Made by a program: the position numbers and the translations under genes. Below the pieces are notes generated by a model. That model ran no database searches. It was not told the DNA's origin and saw nothing but the letters and a program-made list of their open reading frames with translations. This document shows, piece after piece, positions 26,944 to 36,385 of a DNA stretch of 63,447 nt. The stretch is from Chitinophagaceae bacterium (lineage in GTDB: Bacteria > Bacteroidota > Bacteroidia > Chitinophagales > Chitinophagaceae): assembly GCA_947447825.1 (NCBI GenBank), contig CANFLL010000011.1:1-63447 (forward strand), in the 5' to 3' direction. Positions within the stretch are counted from its first letter, which is position 1, and the number at the start of each line of letters is the position of its first letter.

Positions 26944-27813
26944 ATGAAGCCTTTAGTAGAGAAATTGCCATTAGCAGATGACAAGTCATTTGTTGCCAAT
27001 ATTCACACCACACCCAATTTTGAGGTTCCATGGCATCAGCATATTGAGTATGAATTAATACTTTTCATAAAAGGTGCAGGTCATAGCTACATTGGTAATT
27101 ATGTAGGCGAATTTGTTGTGGATGACATTTACTTTTTGGGCAGTAACTTACCGCACACATTCCAAAAGGCTTCACCAGATCTTGTTACTAGTGCTATTGT
27201 AATTCATTTTAAAGAAAACTTTTGGGGCGATACTTTTTTAGCACTACCAGAACTAACCCAAATTAAAAAGTTGTTCGATAAATCGGTTCAAGGTTTATAC
27301 ATAGAAGGTCCTTCTAAAATTGAGTTAGGAAAAATTATTAAACAATTAGTTGAGGCGAGGGGCTTTGAACGGATTGTATTGCTTTGTCAGGCATTGCATC
27401 TTTTGGCAAAAAGACAAGAATATAAAGCCCTCTCTACTCAGGAGGTAAAAGAGTTTAATACTAAAAATAAGAATAGACTAGACACAATATTTCAATTTAC
27501 ACTCTCTAATTTTCAGGAAAGCATCAAAATTGAAAAAGTGGCCGAAAGTGTTCACATGAGTATTCCTGCATTTTGTAGCTACTTTAAAAAGAGTACAAAG
27601 AAGACTTATATTGACTTTCTGAATGAAATTCGCGTTGGATATGCTTGCAAACAATTAGTAGACTCTCAAAAAAACATTGAGACTATTTGCTATGAAAGTG
27701 GTTTTAATACGCTTGCTAACTTCAATAAACAATTTTTAAAGGTTAAGAAATTGACTCCCTCTAAATTTAGGAAACAATTCCTTGAAAGATTAGGAGCAGA
27801 CACTAATCCTTAG
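26944..27813 (+). CDS. AraC-family transcriptional regulator
   Basis: The 289-residue protein has an N-terminal cupin-like sensing domain (residues 15-100: FEVPWHQHIEYELILFIKGAGHSYIGNYVGEF) and a C-terminal double helix-turn-helix (about 190-285: IEKVAESVHMSIPAFCSYFKKSTKKTYIDFLNEIR ... CYESGFNTLANFNKQFLKVKKLTPSKFR). Such regulators respond to small ligands, often sugars. Its 3' end overlaps the convergent exosortase gene by 11 bases. Targets are not evident; the divergent lipoprotein is one candidate. Confidence 0.92.
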   Translation: MKPLVEKLPLADDKSFVANIHTTPNFEVPWHQHIEYELILFIKGAGHSYIGNYVGEFVVDDIYFLGSNLPHTFQKASPDLVTSAIVIHFKENFWGDTFLALPELTQIKKLFDKSVQGLYIEGPSKIELGKIIKQLVEARGFERIVLLCQALHLLAKRQEYKALSTQEVKEFNTKNKNRLDTIFQFTLSNFQESIKIEKVAESVHMSIPAFCSYFKKSTKKTYIDFLNEIRVGYACKQLVDSQKNIETICYESGFNTLANFNKQFLKVKKLTPSKFRKQFLERLGADTNP

Positions 27814-28363
27814 TTTTATTAGTGCGGATGTACACATAAATCATTGCTAAAAGAAAGCAATAAGAAATAATATTAAAAAGTGTGTGGTGGTCGATAAAAC
27901 CGCTTATAGGCCAATTGTTGCTAAGGGCTATCATCAATGTTGTAACTCGCACACAATTAATAACCCAAGTGAGTAAGCAACCTATAACTGTCCAGCAAAG
28001 TTTTGGTTTCCACGGCTGATTATTTGCCACAACAAATGCTGTCCAAAAGCTCATCACACCGTAACCAATACAATCATACCCCATGTGTAATGCCTTATCA
28101 GTTTTAAAGCTTCTCAATAGTATTCTGTCTTGAATGAAGCATTCTATGCCCATTAGCTTACACAAAAGTTTGCTAACACTAAGAACTGAATAGCGGATCC
28201 AGTCTATAAAGTTCAGATAATCTCTTAAAAAAATAGTAAAGCCATTACTCCCCTTTGTGGTGATGCTTATAAAAAATAAACAGAAAAAATAGAGTAGCCC
28301 AAACAAACAAAGGAATTTGATAATAAACAAAAAGCCCTCATTCTTAAAAATTCCCTTTAGCAT
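27803..28363 (-). CDS. Exosortase/archaeosortase-family membrane protease
   Basis: The 186-residue protein has about six hydrophobic helices and the catalytic layout of exosortases: Cys98 in MGYDCIGYGVMSFWTAF, Arg139 in INCVRVTTLM and His159/160 in DHHTLFNIISY. Exosortases cut and re-anchor proteins bearing a C-terminal PEP-CTERM-like tripartite signal. Bacteroidota have short solo forms such as XrtX, and this one resembles them in size; the subtype is inference. I see no protein with a matching sorting tail nearby. The ATG at 28363 is preferred to a TTG at 28393, which lies in the flanking repeat. Confidence 0.82.
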   Translation of the reverse strand: MLKGIFKNEGFLFIIKFLCLFGLLYFFCLFFISITTKGSNGFTIFLRDYLNFIDWIRYSVLSVSKLLCKLMGIECFIQDRILLRSFKTDKALHMGYDCIGYGVMSFWTAFVVANNQPWKPKLCWTVIGCLLTWVINCVRVTTLMIALSNNWPISGFIDHHTLFNIISYCFLLAMIYVYIRTNKTKD

Positions 28364-28370
28364 AGAAGTG

Positions 28371-28490
28371 AAAAGTCGAAAGTGATTTGTCAAAAGTAAG
28401 GAGTCAAATGTTGAAAGTAAGGTCTAGAATGTAAAAAGCCGAAAGTAAAAGTTTTTCACTTTCAACTTTCGACTTTCAATTATAAACTAG
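28371..28490. repeat. Word-like intergenic palindrome
   Basis: The stretch is built from variants of GAAAGT / ACTTTC words and folds into a long imperfect hairpin; CGAAAGTAAAAG and CTTTCAACTTTCG lie next to each other at the left base of fumC. It lies between the fumC 3' end and the exosortase start, both on the minus strand. Other members of this class are at 32999, 38003, 43552, 57021 and 62196. Confidence 0.6.
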
Positions 28491-28498
28491 TAGTCTTA

Positions 28499-29896
28499 TT
28501 AAATTTCTCCAACCATCTCCACAGGAACAACCCATGCGTCAAACTCTTCGGCAGTAAGGTAGCCAAGCTTTATAGCTGTTTCTTTTAGTGTACTGTGATT
28601 TTTGTGTGCTGTTTGAGCAATTTCTGCCGCTTTGTAATAACCAATTTTGGTGTTTAGTGCAGTAACAAGCATCAAACTATTGTCAACGTGCTTTTTAATA
28701 TTTGCTTCTAAGGGTGCAATACCAACAGCACATTTATCATTAAAGCTCACACAACCATCGCCAATTAAACGAGCACTATGCAAGAAATTATAAATCATTA
28801 CTGGTTTAAATACATTCAACTCAAAGTGTCCCAAACTTCCTCCAATGTTTATAGCTACATCATTACCCAAAACTTGTGCAGCAATCATTGTTAAAGCTTC
28901 ACATTGAGTAGGATTTACTTTACCCGGCATAATAGAAGATCCTGGTTCATTATCAGGAATAAACAATTCACCAATTCCACTTCTTGGCCCACTACTCAAC
29001 ATGCGCACATCATTTGCAATTTTCATTAAGCTAGCAGCAACTGTTTTCAAAGCACCATGCGATTCAACAATTGCATCATGAGCAGCTAAAGCTTCAAACT
29101 TATTTTCGGCAGTAATGAACGGCAATCCAGTTAAATTAGCAATGTGTTTTGCAACATTTTCAGAATATCCTTTTGGCGTGTTAATCCCTGTTCCTACGGC
29201 AGTTCCTCCCAAAGCAAGCTCGCTTAAATGTTCAAGTGTGTTTTTAATAGCTTTTAAACCATGGTTCAATTGGCTTACATATCCACTTAGTTCTTGCCCA
29301 ACAGTAAGTGGAGTTGCATCCATAAAGTGAGTACGACCAATTTTAACTACGTGCATAAACTCTTTGCTTTTTGCTTGTAGTGTGTCTCGAAGTTTTTCTA
29401 TACCAGGAATGGTTACTTCTGTCAAAATTTTGTAAGCCGCAATGTGCATGGCTGTAGGAAAAGTGTCATTACTAGATTGAGACTTATTAACGTCATCATT
29501 TGGGTGAATGAATTTTTCTTTATCTGTTAGTGCGCCACCTTTAATTACATGAGCACGATAAGCAACAACTTCGTTCACATTCATATTGCTCTGTGTGCCG
29601 CTACCTGTTTGCCAAACCACCAATGGGAAACAATCGTCCAATTTACCTTCCAAAATCTCATCGCAAACCTGGCCAATTAGGTCACTTTTTTCTTGGCTCA
29701 AAACACCCGCATCAAGGTTGGTTAGTGCAGCAGCTTTTTTAAGGTATGCAAAAGCCTTTATAATTTCTTTTGGCATACGATTAATGTCTTGGGCAATCTT
29801 AAAATTCTCGATAGAACGTTGTGTTTGCGCACCCCATAACGCATTAATAGGCACTTTCACTTCACCCATTGTATCTTTTTCAATTCTAAATTCCAT
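28499..29896 (-). CDS. fumC: Fumarate hydratase, class II
   Basis: FumC interconverts fumarate and malate in the TCA cycle. The 465-residue protein is full length, with the superfamily signature [19 protein letters not shown], the substrate block [27 protein letters not shown] and the catalytic region [14 protein letters not shown]. Residues are conserved throughout, so class II fumarase is preferred over aspartase. It is transcribed alone on the minus strand; array B lies about 370 bases upstream of its start. Confidence 0.95.
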   Translation of the reverse strand: MEFRIEKDTMGEVKVPINALWGAQTQRSIENFKIAQDINRMPKEIIKAFAYLKKAAALTNLDAGVLSQEKSDLIGQVCDEILEGKLDDCFPLVVWQTGSGTQSNMNVNEVVAYRAHVIKGGALTDKEKFIHPNDDVNKSQSSNDTFPTAMHIAAYKILTEVTIPGIEKLRDTLQAKSKEFMHVVKIGRTHFMDATPLTVGQELSGYVSQLNHGLKAIKNTLEHLSELALGGTAVGTGINTPKGYSENVAKHIANLTGLPFITAENKFEALAAHDAIVESHGALKTVAASLMKIANDVRMLSSGPRSGIGELFIPDNEPGSSIMPGKVNPTQCEALTMIAAQVLGNDVAINIGGSLGHFELNVFKPVMIYNFLHSARLIGDGCVSFNDKCAVGIAPLEANIKKHVDNSLMLVTALNTKIGYYKAAEIAQTAHKNHSTLKETAIKLGYLTAEEFDAWVVPVEMVGEI

Positions 29897-30269
29897 AACT
29901 TTTGTTTTATTATTATTTATTTTTATTTCGGTCGCAAAAGTAGGAGTCTAAAGGGTGTTTTTTTATGAGTAACATCAAAGTTTTTGCGCTGAAATGAAAC
30001 TCGGTCTGGAGTTTAAACAACGAAAATGATTTAGTAGAATGAATAAAAGAATTTAAAGCCTTCATTTTAGCAATACATTTACTTCTACTTTGACAGATTA
30101 AAACGATTGTTATCCCTCAGGAGCTCTACCGCTAATTTCATGAGTAAAAGCGATAAAGTTTTATGCACCCGCTCCAACTCTCTTAAAGTTCTAAACTTTC
30201 TCGAAGCTTATCCCAAACACGCAGCTTGTCAAAATGAGTACTTTCTTTTGTCCTCTATCTTCCATTTAT
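29897..30269. other. Region upstream of fumC, no genes
   Basis: I see no coding frame or hairpin in these 373 bases. The fumC promoter must lie in it. Array B begins at 30270. Confidence 0.45.
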
Positions 30270-30468
30270 TCAACTGAGTCACACTTAAATTCACTTGAGT
30301 CAGCCAAAGATTCACCTGAGTCAGAAAAAGATTCACCTGAGTCAGAAAAAGATTCACCTGAGTCAGTCGACGACTCACTTGAGTCAGACAAAGATTCAGT
30401 TGAACGAGTCGACGACTCACCTGAGTCAGCCAAGGACTCACCTGAGTCGTGGACTGACTCAAGTGAAT
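30270..30468. repeat. 21-bp tandem repeat array B (about 9.5 units)
   Basis: Nine full units of exactly 21 bp run from 30270 to 30458 and a decayed tenth follows. The constant core is TCACCTGAGTCA, with TCANNTGA present in every unit; the remaining nine bases vary among sets such as GAAAAAGAT, GTCGACGAC and GCCAAAGAT. There are no indels. Heptads such as LTQVNLF can be read on the minus strand, but no translation start is credible. The same core recurs in array C 12 kb away. Confidence 0.93.
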
Positions 30469-30801
30469 AAATGACGTTTTTTGATGCTAAAATTGCTAAA
30501 TCAATTGATGTATTCATTGACAGCAAAGGATTTTAAAGGTTTTATAGATTATACTCAACAGAATTTGGTTTGCGAAATGAGAGAAGCTTCCTTCTTTTGA
30601 AATCAAAGGAATTAATCATTTCTTTCGGTCAAATCAATTATCACAAGTGTATCTAACCTCAATATTTTGTTCTTACAATACATGGGTTTGCCTGTTGAAA
30701 TAAAGATTTTAATAAAAAACGAATGCTTAACTTCAAAATATTACACACAAACATTATGAAATCTAACCTGTCAAAGTAGAATTACTTAATCTCAACTTAA
30801 T
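30469..30801. other. Non-coding stretch after array B
   Basis: These 333 bases contain no gene that I can support. The methyltransferase gene ends at 30802. Confidence 0.45.
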
Positions 30802-31443
30802 TTAATTTAGTTGTAAAACCAAGATACTTATCGGTATTGAAGAGTTTTGTTTATGAACATCTATCTCTTCTTTCAGCTTGCACCATGGCATCAATTGTTC
30901 TACAAATGATTTTGCCATCAGCCTTTGCGGGGTAGATAGAATTAAAGTTGCTCCTTTTGAAAGAAAGTTTTTAAACACTTCCAATAAGGTTCTAAAGTCT
31001 GTTGGATTATAATTCACATCACTCATCAACACTACTTCCGCAGAAAAGAATGAAGAATGAATGTTGTTCCAATCCAAGACTTCGCATTTCACATTTGATA
31101 GGTTATTATGTATCACCGATTTTTCTAGTACCGTCACAATTTCTGGAAGATAATCCGTACAAACAATCTGTTTTGCCCATTGTGAAGCCACAAACGATGG
31201 CAGCCCTAATCCAGCAGCAAGTTCTAACACTTCCTTATCCTGAATGTAATGTGGTTGCTTCTCAATGAACTGTGCCAAAGCAGTAGCCGCAGGCCATATT
31301 TGAGACCAATACGGAAAAGGTGTTTTAGGGTTTGCATCTGTTTCTGCCTCATATTGGGCTTTGATAAAATGAGGGTCTGGCACAAACAATTCAATTGTTT
31401 TACTGCCATATTGTACGCTCTCTACCAATGGTTCATTGTTCAT
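30802..31443 (-). CDS. Class I methyltransferase, METTL21/Nnt1-like
   Basis: The 213-residue protein carries the SAM-binding motif LELAAGLGLPSFVASQWA, motif II VCTDYLPEIVTVLEKSVIHNN and a post-II DWNNI block, the layout of Methyltransf_16-type protein-lysine methyltransferases. The N-terminus (PFPYWSQIWPAATALAQFI) matches the family's WPAA motif. The target is unknown. It begins one base after the stop of the upstream glycosyltransferase-like gene, so the two form an operon. Confidence 0.8.
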   Translation of the reverse strand: MNNEPLVESVQYGSKTIELFVPDPHFIKAQYEAETDANPKTPFPYWSQIWPAATALAQFIEKQPHYIQDKEVLELAAGLGLPSFVASQWAKQIVCTDYLPEIVTVLEKSVIHNNLSNVKCEVLDWNNIHSSFFSAEVVLMSDVNYNPTDFRTLLEVFKNFLSKGATLILSTPQRLMAKSFVEQLMPWCKLKEEIDVHKQNSSIPISILVLQLN

Positions 31444-31444
31444 G

Positions 31445-32527
31445 TTATATATATTGTTGAATGATACTGCCCAATAATTCAGTTGAAATATCGGGTAGTT
31501 GATAGGTGAAATTGCTTGCGTGCTTCAAACTATCCATCAAATTAAAATCTTTTTGATCAATACACCAAGCCCATTGTTGCTGCATCAGTTGTTTTGCCAA
31601 ATATTCTTGCTCCGTTTGACCAGGTGTAGGGATTAGAATCATTCTTTTTTGCAAATTCAACAGTTCCATTACAGATGTATAGCCACTTCTGGTAATGATA
31701 AATTCTGAAGCTTGTATGGAAGCATTTAATTCAATTCCTCTCAGGTGGTTTTTAATGGTAACATTGGGCAAATCTACATCAATAGATTTCGCATCCATTT
31801 TGCCTCTCACTAACAAACAGTTGGCAGATACAAAAGGCAATTGTTGCAGCAGAATATTCTCCAGCATAGTTCTTTGTGGTTCGGGTCCAGAGAGAAGGAT
31901 ACAGAACTGATACTTTATTTTAGAAGTAGCCTCTTTTTTAAACCTAGCCAGTACCCCAATGTAATGAACTGGTATTGCGGGAAGCTTTTTGGGATGCGAC
32001 AACACACCTGCAATATTTTTTTCTCCTTCAAAATCTGGCACCCAGCAATGGCTAAAACGATTGATGTAGTTGTAGTTTATCTCCTGCAATAAATATTCCT
32101 GCCACGCAAAAGGTGCTTTAATGTTTAGTTGATGAGTAATAATGATACAAGGGACTTTTTTAGTGTATAAACCATACCTATTATCACTAATCACTACATC
32201 GATATTGAATTGATCAATCGTTTTCTGTAGCCATCGATGTTCTTTTGCTATTCTAAAAAGTATTTTAGGTAATTGAAATAATAAAACAATCGCAAACAAA
32301 AGTGGGCTTTTTGAATAGGTAATTTCATAGCCTTGAAGCGATATAAACTTAATTTGGGGAAACTCTTGTTTTAGTAATAGTTTCTGTTTTTCATTACATG
32401 CAACAATAACCGAAACATCTGTGTCTAGTAGAATTCTAATGATGGAAATACATCTAGTCGTATGACCTAACCCCCAGTCGAGAGGAGAGAGTAGGACTGT
32501 TTTTTTGTTAATATTTTGTAGAAACAT
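31445..32527 (-). CDS. MurG-like glycosyltransferase (GT-B fold)
   Basis: The 360-residue protein begins with LLSPLDWGLGHTTRCISIIRILL, the glycine-rich loop of GT28/MurG-type enzymes, and has the C-terminal nucleotide-sugar site ASEFIITRSGYTSVMELLNLQKRMILIPTPGQTEQEYLAKQL. Enzymes of this type add sugars to lipid or protein acceptors; donor and acceptor here are unknown. It is too divergent to be the essential MurG. It is co-transcribed with the methyltransferase, separated by a single base. Confidence 0.82.
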   Translation of the reverse strand: MFLQNINKKTVLLSPLDWGLGHTTRCISIIRILLDTDVSVIVACNEKQKLLLKQEFPQIKFISLQGYEITYSKSPLLFAIVLLFQLPKILFRIAKEHRWLQKTIDQFNIDVVISDNRYGLYTKKVPCIIITHQLNIKAPFAWQEYLLQEINYNYINRFSHCWVPDFEGEKNIAGVLSHPKKLPAIPVHYIGVLARFKKEATSKIKYQFCILLSGPEPQRTMLENILLQQLPFVSANCLLVRGKMDAKSIDVDLPNVTIKNHLRGIELNASIQASEFIITRSGYTSVMELLNLQKRMILIPTPGQTEQEYLAKQLMQQQWAWCIDQKDFNLMDSLKHASNFTYQLPDISTELLGSIIQQYI

Positions 32528-32580
32528 TTTAAACTGATGAGACGTTACGTGATAGACTTTAATTTCCGCAAAAAGTAATT

Positions 32581-32712
32581 ATGAATAAGTACGCCCATTC
32601 GAACAGATTTATTATTTTATTGTTACTTCTTTCATTTGCCTTTGGTTCTTGCAGTGTATTCTCAAAACCTCACGACAAACAATGTATGTGCCCTGTTAGA
32701 AAAATAAACTAA
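32581..32712 (+). CDS. Very small lipoprotein, 43 residues
   Basis: An ATG-led frame encodes a 43-residue protein with a basic N-terminus, a hydrophobic core IILLLLLLSFAF and the lipobox FGSC at residues 21-24, followed by about 20 polar residues with two further cysteines (CMCPVRK). This is a complete lipoprotein signal in a short frame. Function is unknown. It diverges from the glycosyltransferase gene and is followed after 34 bases by another small frame. Confidence 0.6.
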   Translation: MNKYAHSNRFIILLLLLSFAFGSCSVFSKPHDKQCMCPVRKIN

Positions 32713-32746
32713 TAGGGAAGTTATTAAAAATTTTACCCTTTTATGT

Positions 32747-32995
32747 ATGAACAAAAGTAATCGTGATTTGCTGTTGCTTACAAAATATGAATCCTCTGAT
32801 GCTGCTGCCATGCAACTTGAATTGAAGTTTCTGAATGACTTGCTTTACAAAGTGGAGAGTCTTCATCATTATTGCATCGTAAACGAAATCATAGATATTA
32901 ATAAGTACAAGATTTTCATGAAGCCTTATCAAATACACAAAATCACTCGCGAAAGAAATATGAAACCTTTCGTTTTTATTTTTAATAAGAACTAA
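32747..32995 (+). CDS. Small hypothetical protein, 82 residues
   Basis: The 82-residue frame has a plausible amphipathic N-terminal half (AAAMQLELKFLNDLLYKVESLHHYCIVNEIIDINKY) and a basic C-terminus. It has no signal or membrane segment. I do not recognise it. A shorter frame lies on the opposite strand; this strand is preferred because of the codon make-up and the adjacent small lipoprotein, but the call is uncertain. Confidence 0.45.
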   Translation: MNKSNRDLLLLTKYESSDAAAMQLELKFLNDLLYKVESLHHYCIVNEIIDINKYKIFMKPYQIHKITRERNMKPFVFIFNKN

Positions 32996-32998
32996 TTT

Positions 32999-33064
32999 TC
33001 TAGTAGTTAGTAATTAGTGGCCATAAATTAAACAAAATACTAATTAATAACTAACCACTAACAA
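32999..33064. repeat. Intergenic palindrome of TTAGT/ACTAA words
   Basis: TAGTAGTTAGTAATTAGTGG on the left can pair with CCACTAACAACTACT on the right, with an AT-rich loop containing further ACTAA words. It lies between convergent genes and may serve as a bidirectional terminator. Confidence 0.6.
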
Positions 33065-34009
33065 CTACTCCATCACCTTTTTCCATAATTCTGGTAAACG
33101 CCTCATCCACACTGACTCTTTTTGTTTTTCTCTCGCATCAATAGCAGGAGTACCCCAATATGTTTTATCGCCAGCTATCGATTTCGAAACGCCTGTTTGT
33201 CCTAATACTACCGCACCTTTTCCAATGGTCAATGTTTTATTAATGCCAGCTTGACCCCAAACAGTCACACCATCTTCCAGCGTTGTTGCACCAGCAATGC
33301 CCACCTGCGAAGCAATTAAACAGTTTTTTCCTATCACTACATCATGCCCAATCTGTATTAGATTATCCAAAATGCTTCCCCTGCCAATAACTGTTTCAGC
33401 ACTTACACCCCTATCGATTGTACAGTTGCAACCAATCTCCACATTATCTTCTATCACTACATTTCCACAACTATTCATGCGTTTAAACCATACTTCACGG
33501 TTCTTTTTAGTGTTATAATAAAAAGCGTTTCCGCCTATTACGGTGCCAGACTGAATCACCACATTATTGCCAATGATACTATGATCTAGGATGGTAACAT
33601 TTGGGTAAATTACGCAATCATTCCCTATCACCACATTATTACCTATGAAAGTATTGGGCATAACCACTGTTCCTTCACCAATGATGGCACTATCGCTGAT
33701 GCTTTTTGTGGAGGGAACAAATGGCCTGAAATAGTCAGTAATTTTTTGATAAGCATCAAAAGGCGCATCCACCAATAGCAAGGCTTTTCCTTCGGGAATT
33801 GTTACTTCTTTATTATTAATGATGATAAAAGTAGCCGCACTTTGCAAACATTTATCATAATATTTTGGATGATCCACAAAAACAAGGTCACCTGATTGTA
33901 CCTTATGAATTTCATTAATCCCAGTAGCTTGTGCATTAGCATCGCCAATAATTTCGGCATCAATCAAAGCAGCTACCCACGACAAAGAAACGGGAGAAGG
34001 AAATTTCAT
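33065..34009 (-). CDS. lpxD: UDP-3-O-acylglucosamine N-acyltransferase-like (LpxD)
   Basis: LpxD adds the second acyl chain in lipid A synthesis. The 314-residue protein has an N-terminal uridine-binding-like domain (residues 1-100) and a left-handed beta-helix built of hexapeptide repeats ([32 protein letters not shown] ...). The family motif NAFYYN and the catalytic-region [13 protein letters not shown] with its histidine are present. The C-terminus is helical. Bacteroidota often carry more than one LpxD-like protein, so this could be a paralogue. Confidence 0.82.
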   Translation of the reverse strand: MKFPSPVSLSWVAALIDAEIIGDANAQATGINEIHKVQSGDLVFVDHPKYYDKCLQSAATFIIINNKEVTIPEGKALLLVDAPFDAYQKITDYFRPFVPSTKSISDSAIIGEGTVVMPNTFIGNNVVIGNDCVIYPNVTILDHSIIGNNVVIQSGTVIGGNAFYYNTKKNREVWFKRMNSCGNVVIEDNVEIGCNCTIDRGVSAETVIGRGSILDNLIQIGHDVVIGKNCLIASQVGIAGATTLEDGVTVWGQAGINKTLTIGKGAVVLGQTGVSKSIAGDKTYWGTPAIDAREKQKESVWMRRLPELWKKVME

Positions 34010-34671
34010 ATCTAATTATTTAAGGCCGTAAAGATAAATGTAGGCATCTCTGAAAGTTCAATGATAAACAAAATCCAAAGAGGAGCTGTTAAGCGGCAAT
34101 AAAAAAGATAATTTGATGTCTAGAATTAGTAATATGAACACTACATTTGGTTAAAAATCACTCTTTAACCATCAATACGGATGTAGATGATGCATGACTT
34201 AGAAACCAATTCCAAAATGGAGTAGCTATCAGTTTAATATAGCGTCTATTTAGCTTATAACTTCCTCTGACGTTACTGAATACAACAATTTATTCAAATG
34301 ATTATGTATATTTTTACTGACACTTTAGGAATGTTACTTATGCATAGTTTGAGGTTTAAACTAATATGAACTTTACTACAAAACAACTTGAATATTCAAC
34401 AATTTTTTTTGTTTTTTTTTGCACAAAGAATTGTTAGCATCTCTGTGTAAAAAGCGTAAAACTTTTATAAAATGTTAGTATGTATACTATTCACTGTGGA
34501 TAACTTACTATTCAATGTGGGCTTAGGGTTCATTACCTGTGGAATAAAAATAAGAAAACAAATGTGTTTACTTTGGAAATCTTGACTCATATTCGTCGCC
34601 CAATTAATAAATAGGAAGTTGAAATTTAGTGATTGGGGAAGTAATTTTTTACCCTAACTAGCAATAATAAG
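34010..34671. other. Divergent region between lpxD and dnaB
   Basis: These 662 AT-rich bases contain no gene. At 34495-34503 there is one exact DnaA box (TTATCCACA on the minus strand), with a weaker TGTGGAATA at about 34539. That is not enough to call an origin. The promoters of lpxD and dnaB must lie here. Confidence 0.5.
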
Positions 34672-36291
34672 ATGGATTTTACCAGTTTAAGCAAAGACAG
34701 AAAAAGAAGGAAGAGTGTAGTAGATTTAGGCAGTTTGTCTTATGGTAAAATACCACCACAAGCCAGAGAACTAGAGGAAGCCGTGCTAGGCGCTATCATG
34801 CTAGAAAAAGGCGCCTTTGACATTGTGAGCGAAATTTTGCTGCCCGAATGTTTTTATGTAGAAGCCCATGAAAACATTTTTAGGTGCATGATGAGCCTTC
34901 AACAAAAGAGCCAACCTATAGATATATTAACCGTTGTAGAAGAACTTCGCTTTAGAGAATTTTTGGAAGGAGTTGGTGGCCCGTATGCCGTTACCAAACT
35001 AACCAATGCGGTTGTTAGTACAGCCAACATTGATGCCCACGCAAGAATCATTTTGCAGAAGTTTATCCAACGTGAACTAATAAGAATTAGTGGGGAAGTT
35101 ATTGGCGAAGCTTATGAAGACAGTACCGATGTTTTCGATTTATTAAATTCTACCGAAGAAAAAATATTTAACGTAACAAAGAATTTCCTTAAACAAGATT
35201 ACAAGGAAATGACGACGGCTTTGGCACAGGCGGTAACACGTATTGACCATTTACGTACCCAAACAGAAGATATTTCGGGTGTACCGAGTGGCTTTATCTC
35301 GTTGGATAGGGTTACTTATGGATGGCAGCCTACCGATTTAATTATCCTTGCGGCTCGTCCTTCTGTGGGTAAAACAGCCTTTGCCCTAAACCTTGCCCGT
35401 AATGCGGCTTTGCATCCTACAAAGCCTACTGCTGTTGGCTTCTTTAGTTTGGAAATGAGTGCTGCCCAGTTGGTGCAGCGTATATTGAGTGCAGAAAGTG
35501 AGATACCATTGGAAAAGATTAGCCGTGGTAAAATGGAAGATTACGAATACCAACAGCTACACACAAAGGGTATTAAGCGACTAGAAACTGCCCCCATCTT
35601 TATAGATGATACGGCCGCACTGAACATATTTGAGTTTAGAGCGAAGGCAAGAAGGTTGGTGAATAAGCACAATGTGGGCATCATCATTATAGATTACCTG
35701 CAATTGATGAGCGGTAGTGCCGATAAAAACAGTAACCGTGAGCAAGAGATAAGTACCATTTCGAGAAACTTGAAAGCGCTGGCAAAGGAGTTGAGCATCC
35801 CAATTATTGCGCTGAGCCAGTTGAGTAGGGCCGTAGAAACCAGAAAAGAAAGTAAGGTGCCACAGTTGAGCGATTTGCGTGAATCGGGAGCTATTGAGCA
35901 AGATGCCGACATGGTAATGTTCATCTACCGTCCAGAATACTATGAGGTAAACAGTAACGAGCAAGGCGAAAGTACCAAGGGCGAAACGCATATCCGTATT
36001 GCAAAACACCGGAATGGGTCGCTTGAAAACATTGTATTGCAAGCACACTTACACATACAACGCTTTGAAGAAATGGATAGCAATAAGTTTGGCGGCAGTG
36101 GCGGTGGTTTCCCTAGTGGCGGCAACTTTAAACCTATTCCTTCTGGCCCGTTGAGTCCGTTGGGAGGTAGCCCAAGCGGTACAAGTGCAGCAGGCGGTGG
36201 AGATAATAGCGGTGGACGCTTCTTTGTGCAAGGCAGTAAAATGAACACCAGCAACTTTGATGACGGTGTGGATGGAGAACAACCTTTTTAG
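34672..36291 (+). CDS. dnaB: Replicative DNA helicase DnaB
   Basis: DnaB is the hexameric helicase of the replication fork. The 539-residue protein has the N-terminal primase-interaction domain (PPQARELEEAVLGAIMLEKGAF, residues 25-130) and the RecA-like C-terminal domain with Walker A AARPSVGKTAFALN, Walker B IIIIDYLQLM and GAIEQDADMVMFIYRPEYY. A 60-residue glycine/serine/proline-rich tail follows, longer than in E. coli; such tails are disordered and may bind partners. There is no intein. The 3' end faces nadB across a hairpin. Confidence 0.97.
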   Translation: MDFTSLSKDRKRRKSVVDLGSLSYGKIPPQARELEEAVLGAIMLEKGAFDIVSEILLPECFYVEAHENIFRCMMSLQQKSQPIDILTVVEELRFREFLEGVGGPYAVTKLTNAVVSTANIDAHARIILQKFIQRELIRISGEVIGEAYEDSTDVFDLLNSTEEKIFNVTKNFLKQDYKEMTTALAQAVTRIDHLRTQTEDISGVPSGFISLDRVTYGWQPTDLIILAARPSVGKTAFALNLARNAALHPTKPTAVGFFSLEMSAAQLVQRILSAESEIPLEKISRGKMEDYEYQQLHTKGIKRLETAPIFIDDTAALNIFEFRAKARRLVNKHNVGIIIIDYLQLMSGSADKNSNREQEISTISRNLKALAKELSIPIIALSQLSRAVETRKESKVPQLSDLRESGAIEQDADMVMFIYRPEYYEVNSNEQGESTKGETHIRIAKHRNGSLENIVLQAHLHIQRFEEMDSNKFGGSGGGFPSGGNFKPIPSGPLSPLGGSPSGTSAAGGGDNSGGRFFVQGSKMNTSNFDDGVDGEQPF

Positions 36292-36310
36292 GATTTAGAA
36301 AGATAAATGA

Positions 36311-36349
36311 GTTAAGGTCAACAAACTTCCAAAGGTTGTTGACCTCAAC
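36311..36349. terminator. Bidirectional hairpin between dnaB and nadB
   Basis: GTTAAGGTCAACAAAC pairs with GGTTGTTGACCTCAAC across a 7-base loop, giving a stem of 16 with a few wobbles. It lies between convergent genes. No long T-run is present. Confidence 0.65.
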
Positions 36350-36385
36350 TTCCGATTCCCGTTATTACTGACGGCTCCCGTTGTT

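Noticed and set aside
27803-28393. TTG start at 28393 for the exosortase
   Set aside because: The added residues are encoded by the flanking GAAAGT-word repeat; the ATG at 28363 fits the first membrane segment.
30229-30526. Serine- or LTQVNLF-rich frames across array B
   Set aside because: Same reason as for array A: the frames exist on both strands and follow from the 21-bp period.
34010-34671. Chromosomal origin between lpxD and dnaB
   Set aside because: Only one exact DnaA box and no DNA-unwinding cluster were found; dnaA and dnaN are absent.
35581-36282. Minus-strand frames inside dnaB
   Set aside because: They mirror the conserved helicase domain and its glycine-rich tail; no independent support.
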